DNA from: Fodinibacter luteus
Lineage (GTDB): Bacteria > Actinomycetota > Actinomycetes > Actinomycetales > Dermatophilaceae
Direction of reading: 5' to 3'
Length of the DNA stretch: 64,000 bases
Assembly (NCBI RefSeq): GCF_039541575.1
Contig: NZ_BAABGM010000004.1
Span: forward strand, 68,217-132,216
The notes below the pieces were generated by a model, which was not told the origin of the DNA, did no database searches, and worked only from the letters and a program-made list of their open reading frames with translations. Shown in pieces: positions 56,027-62,860 of this stretch (position 1 is the stretch's first letter; each line of letters starts with the position of its first letter). Made by a program: the position numbers and the translations under genes.

Positions 56027-56905
56027 ATGAAGGGCATCATCCTCGCCGGTGGATCGGGCACCCGGCTGCACCCCATCACGCGGGGCATCTCCAAGCAACT
56101 GATGCCGATCTACGACAAGCCGATGGTCTACTACCCCCTGTCCACGCTCATGATGGCCGGCATCCGCGAGGTGCTCGTCATCACGACACCGCAGGACCTC
56201 GAGCAGTTCGAGCGGCTGCTCGGCGACGGCCGCCGGTGGGGCATCGAGATCTCCTACGCCGTGCAGCCCAGCCCGGACGGCCTCGCGCAGGCCTTCCTCA
56301 TCGGCGCCGACTTCATCGGCGACGACACGGTGGCCCTCGTGCTCGGCGACAACATCTTCCACGGCACCGGCCTCGGCACCGCCCTGCGCGGGCTGACCGA
56401 CGTGCGGGGTGGTCACGTCTTCGCGCACCACGTGAGCGACCCGAGCGCCTACGGCGTCGTCGAGTTCGACGACGACGGCACCGTGCTCTCCATCGAGGAG
56501 AAGCCGGCGGACCCCCGGTCCGACTACGCCGTCCCGGGGCTGTACTTCTACGACAACGACGTCGTCGAGATCGCCCGCCACCTCACCCCGAGTGCCCGCG
56601 GCGAGCTCGAGATCACCGCGGTCAACGACACGTACCTGCGTCGCGGGGAGCTCACGGTCACCGTGCTGCCCCGGGGCACGGCCTGGTTCGACACCGGCAC
56701 GTTCGAGGGCCTCATGGACGCGAGCCAGTTCGTCCACGTCGTCGAGGCGCGACAGGGCTACAAGATCGGATGCGTCGAGGAGATCGCCTGGCGGGCCGGC
56801 TGGATCGACGACGACGCGTTCCGCCGGCTCGGCGACGAGCTCGTCAAGTCGGGCTACGGCGCCTACATCCACACGTGCCTGTCCCGCGGGCGGTCCGGCC
56901 GCTGA
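56027..56905 (+). CDS. rfbA: Glucose-1-phosphate thymidylyltransferase
   Basis: 292 residues. LAGGSGTRLHPITRGISKQL (nucleotide loop), KPMVYYPLSTLMMAGI, ALVLGDNIFHG and the later IEEKPADPRSDYAVPGLYF are all canonical. First step of dTDP-rhamnose synthesis and the usual feedback point for dTDP-rhamnose. ATG at 56027; its stop shares a base with the rfbC start (TGATG). Confidence 0.96.
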   Translation: MKGIILAGGSGTRLHPITRGISKQLMPIYDKPMVYYPLSTLMMAGIREVLVITTPQDLEQFERLLGDGRRWGIEISYAVQPSPDGLAQAFLIGADFIGDDTVALVLGDNIFHGTGLGTALRGLTDVRGGHVFAHHVSDPSAYGVVEFDDDGTVLSIEEKPADPRSDYAVPGLYFYDNDVVEIARHLTPSARGELEITAVNDTYLRRGELTVTVLPRGTAWFDTGTFEGLMDASQFVHVVEARQGYKIGCVEEIAWRAGWIDDDAFRRLGDELVKSGYGAYIHTCLSRGRSGR

Positions 56906-57513
56906 TGGAGATCCGCCCCCTGACCATCGACGGCGCGTTCGTCGTGACCCCCCGCCAGTTCCGCGACGACCGGGGGGTCTTCCTCGAGTCCTTCCGCGGC
57001 GACCGGCTCGCGGAGCACCTCGGCCACCGCCCCGACATCGTCCAGACCAACGTCTCGGTCTCCGCGCGGGGAACGGTGCGCGGCATCCACTTCGCCGACG
57101 TCCCTCCCGGCCAGGGCAAGTACGTCACGGCCCTCACCGGGTCGCTCGTCGACTACGTCGTCGACATCCGGGTCGGGTCGCCCAGCTTCGGGCGGTGGGA
57201 GGCCGTGCCGCTCGACACCGTCGACCGGCGCGCCGTCTACCTCTCCGAGGGGCTCGGCCACGCGTTCTGCGCGCTCGAGGACGGCACGACGGCGATGTAC
57301 CTGTGCACGGCGACGTACAACCCGGCGGGCGAGCACGGCATCCACCCGCTCGACCCGGCCGTGGGGCTCGGCCTCCCCGACGGCGTGACGGCCCTGCTGT
57401 CGCCCAAGGACGACGCCGCGCCCTCGCTCGATGAGGCCGGGGCCGCCGGTCTGCTGCCGACGTATGCCGGGTGCACGGCCCACGCGGCGTCGCTCGCCGC
57501 CCGCCGGGCCTGA
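56905..57513 (+). CDS. rfbC: dTDP-4-dehydrorhamnose 3,5-epimerase
   Basis: 202 residues, RmlC cupin: DRGVFLESFRGDRLAEHLG, the catalytic His in TVRGIHFADVPPGQGKYVTA, DIRVGSPSFGRWEAVPLD and YLSEGLGHAFCALEDGT. Third pathway step. With rfbA, rfbB and rfbD all four enzymes are in 3.4 kb. The usual QxxQ-rich start (FxQDNxSxS) is replaced by VQTNVSVSARGTVRG. Confidence 0.95.
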   Translation: MEIRPLTIDGAFVVTPRQFRDDRGVFLESFRGDRLAEHLGHRPDIVQTNVSVSARGTVRGIHFADVPPGQGKYVTALTGSLVDYVVDIRVGSPSFGRWEAVPLDTVDRRAVYLSEGLGHAFCALEDGTTAMYLCTATYNPAGEHGIHPLDPAVGLGLPDGVTALLSPKDDAAPSLDEAGAAGLLPTYAGCTAHAASLAARRA

Positions 57514-57559
57514 GCCGACCTAGCGGCCTGGGCCGACCTACCCGGCCTGGGCCGACCTA
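57507..57559. repeat. Triplicated 16-bp word spanning the two convergent stop codons
   Basis: GGCCTGAGCCGACCTA at 57507, GGCCTGGGCCGACCTA at 57525 and 57544, step 18-19 bp. The first copy includes the rfbC stop and the last includes the malic enzyme stop. No hairpin is obvious. Confidence 0.85.
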
Positions 57560-58750
57560 CCCGAGCACGGGTCGCTCGCGGTGGCCGGCCGTGGGCGCCA
57601 GCTCGCGCACGGCGGCCGCGACCGCCTCGGCGACCCCCTCCTGGAAGACCGACGGCACGATGCGGTCCACCGTGGGCTCCTCGACGAGGTCCGCGATGGC
57701 CCGCGCCGCGGCGAGCTTCATCGCCTCGGTGATCTGGGTGGCCCCTGCGTCGAGGGCCCCCCGGAAGATGCCGGGGAAGGCGAGGACGTTGTTGATCTGG
57801 TTCGGGAAGTCCGACCGACCCGTCGCGACGATCGCCGCGTGCCGGCGGGCGACCTCGGGGTGCACCTCCGGCGTGGGGTTGGCGAGGGCGAACACCATCG
57901 CATCGGGGGCCATGAGGGCGACCTCGTGCTCGGGCACCGTGCCTCCCGACACGCCGACGAAGACGTCGGCGCCCTCGAGCGCCGTCGCCAGTCGTCCCGA
58001 CAACCCCCGGGGGTTCGTCGACGCCGCGAGCCGGCTCTTGTGCCCGGTCAGGTCCTGGCGGGCCGGCACGAGGATGCCGCGCGAGTCGCACACGACGACG
58101 TCACGCACGCCCGCCCGCTGGAGCAGACGGGTCACGGCGACCCCCGCCGCGCCTGCCCCCGAGACGACGACGCGCAGGTCGGCGAGGGCACGGCCGAGCA
58201 CCGCGACGGCGTTCATCAGGCCCGCGAGCACGACGATCGCCGTGCCGTGCTGGTCGTCGTGGAAGACCGGGATGTCGAGACGCTCCTTGAGCTGCTCCTC
58301 GATGTCGAAGCACCGCGGTGCCGAGATGTCCTCGAGGTTGATGCCGCCGAAGGACGGCGCGATCCGGGCGATGGCCTCGACGAGCTCGTCGACCGAGCCC
58401 GACTCCATGACGACGGGGATGGCGTCGATCCCGGCGAAGTGCTTGAAGAGCACGGCCTTGCCCTCCATGACCGGCATGGCCCCGAGGGGACCGATGTCCC
58501 CGAGGCCGAGCACGGCGGTGCCGTCGCTGATGACGGCGACCGTGTTCCCCCGCGCCGTGTAGCGCGTGGACAGGGCGGGGTCCGCGGCGATGGCGAGTGA
58601 CACCTCGGCGACCCCGGGGGTGTAGAGGAGCGACAGGTCGTCGCGGTCCCGCAGCGGCTTCGTCGCGTGTACCCCCAGCTTGCCGCCCTCGTGAGCGCGG
58701 AACACCGGGCTCTCCGGGTCGACGTAGGGGACGTGGGGCGACGCGGCCAT
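57557..58750 (-). CDS. NAD(P)-dependent malic enzyme (short, malolactic-type)
   Basis: 397 residues, the short bacterial class: SLLYTPGVAEVSLAIAADP, catalytic region AVLFKHFAGIDAIPVVM, metal-binding FGGINLEDISAPRCFDIEEQ, VFHDDQHGTAIVVLAGL and VVSGAGAAGVAVTRLLQ for the nucleotide. It decarboxylates malate to pyruvate. The acetyltransferase-like domain found in long malic enzymes is absent. ATG at 58750 follows CGAGGAG. Cofactor choice is not clear from the motif. Confidence 0.93.
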   Translation of the reverse strand: MAASPHVPYVDPESPVFRAHEGGKLGVHATKPLRDRDDLSLLYTPGVAEVSLAIAADPALSTRYTARGNTVAVISDGTAVLGLGDIGPLGAMPVMEGKAVLFKHFAGIDAIPVVMESGSVDELVEAIARIAPSFGGINLEDISAPRCFDIEEQLKERLDIPVFHDDQHGTAIVVLAGLMNAVAVLGRALADLRVVVSGAGAAGVAVTRLLQRAGVRDVVVCDSRGILVPARQDLTGHKSRLAASTNPRGLSGRLATALEGADVFVGVSGGTVPEHEVALMAPDAMVFALANPTPEVHPEVARRHAAIVATGRSDFPNQINNVLAFPGIFRGALDAGATQITEAMKLAAARAIADLVEEPTVDRIVPSVFQEGVAEAVAAAVRELAPTAGHRERPVLG

Positions 58751-59150
58751 CGGGGCAGCTCCTCGGGGGGTGGCACGGGGCCCACCAGCGGGGGCGGGGG
58801 CCAGGGGTGCGGATCCGAGGGGGGTGCCACTCGGTCGTTCGCGGGGCGCGGGGTGGCCGCGGCAGGCGGCCATCATGGCACGGCCGCCGCACTCGCGACA
58901 GGCTGCCCGGTGTGACGCCCGTCGCGCGACCACCGTCGCCGTCGGCGGGTTGCGGGCCGCGACGTAGTCGCGTCGCGGCCGCTGCCCGCGCGGGCCGCGG
59001 GAGCGCCGCGCGGGGACGAGGGCGGTGACGCGCGGGAACAACTGTTATCGGTGTGTGACGCACGTGACGCCGCTCGGTGGCAGGATCGGCCTCGTACCCG
59101 CGCCCCGGACCCCCAACTCCCCTCCCGGCGCGCCTCCTGAAAGGACCCTC
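58751..59150. other. 400-bp non-coding region upstream of the amino-acid ABC operon
   Basis: No gene is supported. The region must hold divergent promoters for malic enzyme and the solute-binding protein. It contains a strong hairpin at 58955-58980, a 12-bp palindrome GCCCGCGCGGGC at 58984-58995, and a lower-GC stretch AACAACTGTTATCGGTGTG about 110 bp before the lipoprotein start, where a promoter is most likely. Confidence 0.6.
58955..58980 (+). other. Strong hairpin in the leader region of the amino-acid ABC operon
   Basis: GGCCGCGACG and CGTCGCGGCC form a perfect 10-bp stem with a 6-nt TAGTCG loop, 171 bp before the lipoprotein start. It may be a terminator for stray transcription, or part of an attenuator if the promoter is upstream. 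Confidence 0.5.
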
Positions 59151-60065
59151 ATGTTCCGCACCCGCGCGCTGGCGGTGGCCGCCCTGGCATCGACCGCACT
59201 CGCCCTGACCGCCTGTGGGTCAGACTCCCTCTCCGAGGACGAGTCCGACTCGACCCCCGCCGCCTCGGTGAGCGCGCCCGCCGTTGACGAGGCCCTCGCC
59301 GCCAAGCTCCCCGAGAGCATCAAGAGCGCCGGCAAGATCGTCATCGGCACCGACGCCACCTACCAGCCCAACGAGTTCCTCGACACCGACGGCAAGACCG
59401 TCATCGGCATGGACGTCGACCTGTTCGACGCCGTCATGGCCAAGTTCGGCGTCAAGACCGAGTGGGTCCCGTCGGCCTTCGACGCGATCATCCTCGGCGT
59501 CCAGAGCGGCAAGTACGACGTCGGCGTCTCGAGCTTCACCATCAACCCGGAGCGCATGGAGCAGGCCACGATGGTCAGCTACTTCAAGGCCGGCACCCAG
59601 TGGGTGACCCAGAAGGGCAACCCGAAGGGCATCAACCCCGACGACGCCTGCGGCAAGAACGTCGCCGTCCAGAAGGGGACGGTGCAGGCCGACGTCGACC
59701 TCCCGGCCCGCCAGAAGGCGTGCACCGACGCCGGCAAGCCGGAGATCAACGTCCTCGTCGACGCCGACCAGGCCAAGGTCACCGCGACGGTCCAGTCCGG
59801 CAAGGCCGACGCGATGCTCGTCGACCTCCCGCCGGCCATCGCCGCCGTCGACGGTACGGGCGGCGCCCTCGAGCTGCTCGGCGAGCAGTACGACTCCGCC
59901 CCGTACGGCTACGTCCTCAAGAAGGAGGACACGGCGTTCGGCGAGGCCATCGTCGAGGCCCTCAAGCAGCTCGAGTCCGAGGGCACCTACCTGCAGATCC
60001 TCACGAAGTGGAAGACCGAGGGCGGCGCCATCAGCGACTTCGCCGTGAACCCGACGGTGTCCTGA
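59151..60065 (+). CDS. Amino-acid ABC transporter solute-binding lipoprotein (family 3)
   Basis: 304 residues. Signal peptide with lipobox LTAC (Cys22), then a low-complexity linker (SEDESDSTPAASVSAPAV), and the family 3 SBP fold: TYQPNEFLDTDGKTVIGMDV, EWVPSAFDAIILGVQSGKYD, VGVSSFTINPERMEQ. Binds a polar amino acid or similar; residue choice does not identify which. ATG at 59151 after GAAAGGA. First gene of the importer operon, followed 4 nt later by the permease. Confidence 0.92.
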   Translation: MFRTRALAVAALASTALALTACGSDSLSEDESDSTPAASVSAPAVDEALAAKLPESIKSAGKIVIGTDATYQPNEFLDTDGKTVIGMDVDLFDAVMAKFGVKTEWVPSAFDAIILGVQSGKYDVGVSSFTINPERMEQATMVSYFKAGTQWVTQKGNPKGINPDDACGKNVAVQKGTVQADVDLPARQKACTDAGKPEINVLVDADQAKVTATVQSGKADAMLVDLPPAIAAVDGTGGALELLGEQYDSAPYGYVLKKEDTAFGEAIVEALKQLESEGTYLQILTKWKTEGGAISDFAVNPTVS

Positions 60066-60069
60066 CACC

Positions 60070-61014
60070 ATGACGTCGACGACGCAGGACCGGCCGGGCC
60101 CCATCGAGGCCCGGCCGGTCCGGCATCCCTGGCGATGGGTGGCCATGGTCGTCATCGCGGTGCTCGCCGCGATGCTCTTCAGCTCGTTCCTCACGAACGA
60201 CAACTGGAACTTCCCGTTCGCGTTCGAGATCATGCAGCAGAGCCCGGTCATCGAGGGCCTGTGGAAGGGCACGATCTTCGGGACCGTCGGGGCCATGATC
60301 GTCGGCATCGGGCTGGGCATCCTGCTCGCCGTGATGCGCCTGTCGGCCAACCCGGTGCTGCGCGGCGTCGCGTTCGTCTACACGTGGTTCTTCCGGGCGA
60401 TTCCCCGCTACGTGCTGCTCGTGCTGCTCGGCACGGGCCTGGTCTTCCTCTACCCGGTCTTCGACATCGGGGTGCCCTTCGGTCAGCAGCTCGCCGGGGC
60501 GCTCGGGCTCGAGGGCGACCTCACCTTCGCGCAGTTCGACTACCGCAGCCTGTCGAGCACGATCTGGGTCGGCATCGTCGGCCTCGGGCTCTCGGAGGCG
60601 GCCTACATGGCCGAGATCGCGCGCGCCGGCATCCTGTCGGTCGACAAGGGCCAGTCCGAGGCCGCCCAGGCACTGGGGATGCCGCCCGGCAAGACGATGC
60701 GACGCATCGTCCTCCCCCAGGCCATGCGGGTCATCGTGCCACCGACCGGCAACGAGACCATCGCCATGGTCAAGGACACCTCGCTGCTCATCGCCGTGCC
60801 CGTCATCGTCGAGCTGTTCTACCAGTCGTACCAGTTCGGCCAGCGCACCTTCCAGATCATGCCCGGCATCGTCGCGGCGACGCTGTGGTACCTCATCGTG
60901 TGCTCGATCCTCATGGTCGGCCAGTCCTACCTCGAGCGGTACTTCGGCCGAGGCTTCGGCGCGGTCCCCAAGAAGACCCAGCAGAAGCTCACCAAGATCG
61001 GGGCCGACCACTGA
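60070..61014 (+). CDS. Amino-acid ABC transporter permease
   Basis: 314 residues. Five or more membrane helices; EAAQALGMPPGKTMRRIVLP is the EAA loop that contacts the ATPase. KDTSLLIAVPVIVELFYQSY follows. A 60-residue external stretch between helices 2 and 3 (GTGLVFLYPVFDIGVPFGQQ) is longer than usual. ATG 60070; the end overlaps the ATPase start by one base (TGATG). Confidence 0.92.
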   Translation: MTSTTQDRPGPIEARPVRHPWRWVAMVVIAVLAAMLFSSFLTNDNWNFPFAFEIMQQSPVIEGLWKGTIFGTVGAMIVGIGLGILLAVMRLSANPVLRGVAFVYTWFFRAIPRYVLLVLLGTGLVFLYPVFDIGVPFGQQLAGALGLEGDLTFAQFDYRSLSSTIWVGIVGLGLSEAAYMAEIARAGILSVDKGQSEAAQALGMPPGKTMRRIVLPQAMRVIVPPTGNETIAMVKDTSLLIAVPVIVELFYQSYQFGQRTFQIMPGIVAATLWYLIVCSILMVGQSYLERYFGRGFGAVPKKTQQKLTKIGADH

Positions 61015-61943
61015 TGGCGCAGACCACTCCCCAGGGCGTCGACCGCGGGCAGCCCCTCGTCCACGCCGTCAACGTCACGAAGGCCTTCCACGGCACCGAG
61101 GTGCTCAAGGGCATCGACATGGACGTCCACCGCGGCGAGGTCGTCGTGCTCCTCGGCCCGTCGGGGTCGGGCAAGACGACCTTCCTGCGGTGCATCAACC
61201 AGCTCGAGACGATCGACGGCGGCCGGATCTGGGTCGACGGTGACCTCATGGGCTACGAGGACCGCGGTGGCACGCTCCACCGCCTCACCGACAAGCGGAT
61301 CGCGGCCCAGCGCCGCGACATCGGGATGTGCTTCCAGCGCTTCAACCTCTTCCCGCACAAGACCGTGCTCGAGAACGTCATCGAGGCGCCGAGACAGGTC
61401 AAGGGGGTGTCGAAGGGCGCCGCCACGGAGAAGGCGCTCGAGCTGCTCGCCCAGGTCGGCCTCGAGGACAAGCCGGCCGCCTACCCGGCGCAGCTCTCGG
61501 GCGGCCAGCAGCAGCGGGTCGCCATCGCGCGAGCCCTCGCCATGGACCCCAAGCTCATGCTCTTCGACGAGCCCACGAGCGCACTCGACCCGGAACTCGT
61601 CGGCGAGGTGCTCAAGGTCATGCGCGACCTGGCCCAGGGCGGCATGACGATGATCGTCGTCACCCACGAGATGGGCTTCGCGCGCGAGGTCGCCGACCGG
61701 GTCGTCTTCATGGATGCCGGCGTCGTCGTCGAGGAGGGTCCGCCCGCCCAGGTCATCGGCAACCCCCAGCACAACCGCACCCGGGCCTTCCTGTCGCGCA
61801 TGCGTCAGGAGGAGGCCGCCCACGCCGAGGCGATCGTCGCGACCGTCACCACGAACGCGGAGGTGCTCGCCGCGGCTGCGGCACTGGCGGAGGAGGAGGA
61901 GCGCGCGGGCCGCTCGCCGGACGAGGACCAGCGCGCCCGGTGA
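61014..61943 (+). CDS. Amino-acid ABC transporter ATPase
   Basis: 309 residues. Walker A LLGPSGSGKTTFLRCINQLE, Q-loop RFNLFPHKTVLENV, signature LSGGQQQRVAIARAL, Walker B LMLFDEPTSALDPELVGEV, H-loop VVTHEMGFAREVADRVVFMD. After residue 265 it has a C-terminal extension of Ala/Glu (AEAIVATVTTNAEVLAAAAA) not usual for GlnQ-type ATPases. It runs directly into the sodX start (GTGA overlap). Confidence 0.93.
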   Translation: MAQTTPQGVDRGQPLVHAVNVTKAFHGTEVLKGIDMDVHRGEVVVLLGPSGSGKTTFLRCINQLETIDGGRIWVDGDLMGYEDRGGTLHRLTDKRIAAQRRDIGMCFQRFNLFPHKTVLENVIEAPRQVKGVSKGAATEKALELLAQVGLEDKPAAYPAQLSGGQQQRVAIARALAMDPKLMLFDEPTSALDPELVGEVLKVMRDLAQGGMTMIVVTHEMGFAREVADRVVFMDAGVVVEEGPPAQVIGNPQHNRTRAFLSRMRQEEAAHAEAIVATVTTNAEVLAAAAALAEEEERAGRSPDEDQRAR

Positions 61944-62290
61944 CCCGCGGCCGCCAGGGGCGCGCCCGGATGCCGCGTCCCGCGCTCGTGCGGGTCCGTG
62001 GACGCTCGATGATGCCCACCTACCAGGACGGCGACGTGCTGCTCGTGCTCCGGGGCGCACGACCGCGTCCCGGGCGGGTCGCGGTCGTGCGGCTCCCGCC
62101 GGACGCCCACGGCATCCCGAGACCACTGTCGGTCAAGCGGGTCCGCGGAGCCGATCCCGACGACCCGGACCGGTGGTGGGTCGACTCCGACAACGCGGCC
62201 GAGGGTGTGACGTCCTTCGACGTCGGGTCGCTGGCCGACGAGGACGTCGTGGCGGTCGCCGTCGGGATGGTGTGGCGCCCGCTGGGGTAG
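61940..62290 (+). CDS. sodX: Nickel superoxide dismutase maturation protease
   Basis: 116 residues, S26 signal-peptidase fold without a membrane anchor. The Ser of RVRGRSMMPTYQDGDVLLV and the Lys in SVKRVRGADPDD form the expected Ser-Lys dyad. It cuts the N-terminal leader of the SodN precursor to free the metal-binding His. The GTG at 61940 overlaps the ABC ATPase stop; an ATG at 61970 (M-P-R-P-A) is an alternative. Next to sodN as in Streptomyces. Confidence 0.88.
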   Translation: MTRGRQGRARMPRPALVRVRGRSMMPTYQDGDVLLVLRGARPRPGRVAVVRLPPDAHGIPRPLSVKRVRGADPDDPDRWWVDSDNAAEGVTSFDVGSLADEDVVAVAVGMVWRPLG

Positions 62291-62334
62291 GTTGAGCGAG
62301 ACCGTACGTCCCCCCACCTCAGGAGAGAGAGACC

Positions 62335-62730
62335 ATGCTGTCCCTGTTCCGCATCACCGACGTCTCGGCACACTGCGACCTGCCCTGCGGCGTCTACGAC
62401 CCCGCCCAGGCCCGCATCGAGGCGGAGTCCATCAAGGCGATCATCGCCAAGGTCGCGGACAACGACGACCCCGACTTCCGCACCCGGGCGATCCTCATCA
62501 AGGAGCAGCGGTCCGAGCTCGTGAAGCACCACCTCTGGGTGCTGTGGACCGACTACTTCAAGGCACCGCACTTCGAGAAGTACCCCGAGCTGCACACCCT
62601 GTTCAACGAGGCCACCAAGCTCGCCGGCGCCTCCGGCACCAAGGGTGAGCTCGACGCCGCCAAGGCCGACGAGCTGCTTGCCAAGATCGACGAGATCGCG
62701 CGCATCTTCGCGGAGACCAAGAAGGCCTGA
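62335..62730 (+). CDS. sodN: Nickel superoxide dismutase
   Basis: 131 residues. Leader MLSLFRITDVSA, then the nickel hook HCDLPCGVYDPAQARIEAE; His13 becomes the mature N-terminus after cleavage, and Cys14 and Cys18 bind nickel. The rest is a four-helix bundle (ILIKEQRSELVKHHLWVLWT). Converts superoxide. AGGAGAGAGA precedes the ATG. A strong terminator follows at 62746. In Streptomyces sodN responds to nickel via Nur; no Nur site is recognisable here. Confidence 0.97.
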   Translation: MLSLFRITDVSAHCDLPCGVYDPAQARIEAESIKAIIAKVADNDDPDFRTRAILIKEQRSELVKHHLWVLWTDYFKAPHFEKYPELHTLFNEATKLAGASGTKGELDAAKADELLAKIDEIARIFAETKKA

Positions 62731-62745
62731 CGCCACGACACGACC

Positions 62746-62786
62746 CCGCGGGGCATCCTCGACGATGTGTCGAGGGCGCCCCGCGG
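62746..62786. terminator. Bidirectional terminator between sodN and the HNH gene
   Basis: CCGCGGGGC...CCTCGAC pairs with GTCGAGG...GCCCCGCGG: 9 bp, a 2x2 internal loop, then 7 bp around a 5-nt loop. Positioned 16 nt after the sodN stop. Confidence 0.82.
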
Positions 62787-62860
62787 CCGTTGTTCCCGGG
62801 CGTCCGGTACGGCTGGCATGAGCACCTCCGCCATGGGCAGCACCGCGGCGCCACCGACGC

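Noticed and set aside
59030..59060. CRP site upstream of the amino-acid importer (TGTGACGCACGTGACG)
   Set aside because: Only the left half matches; the right half is TGACG, not TCACA.
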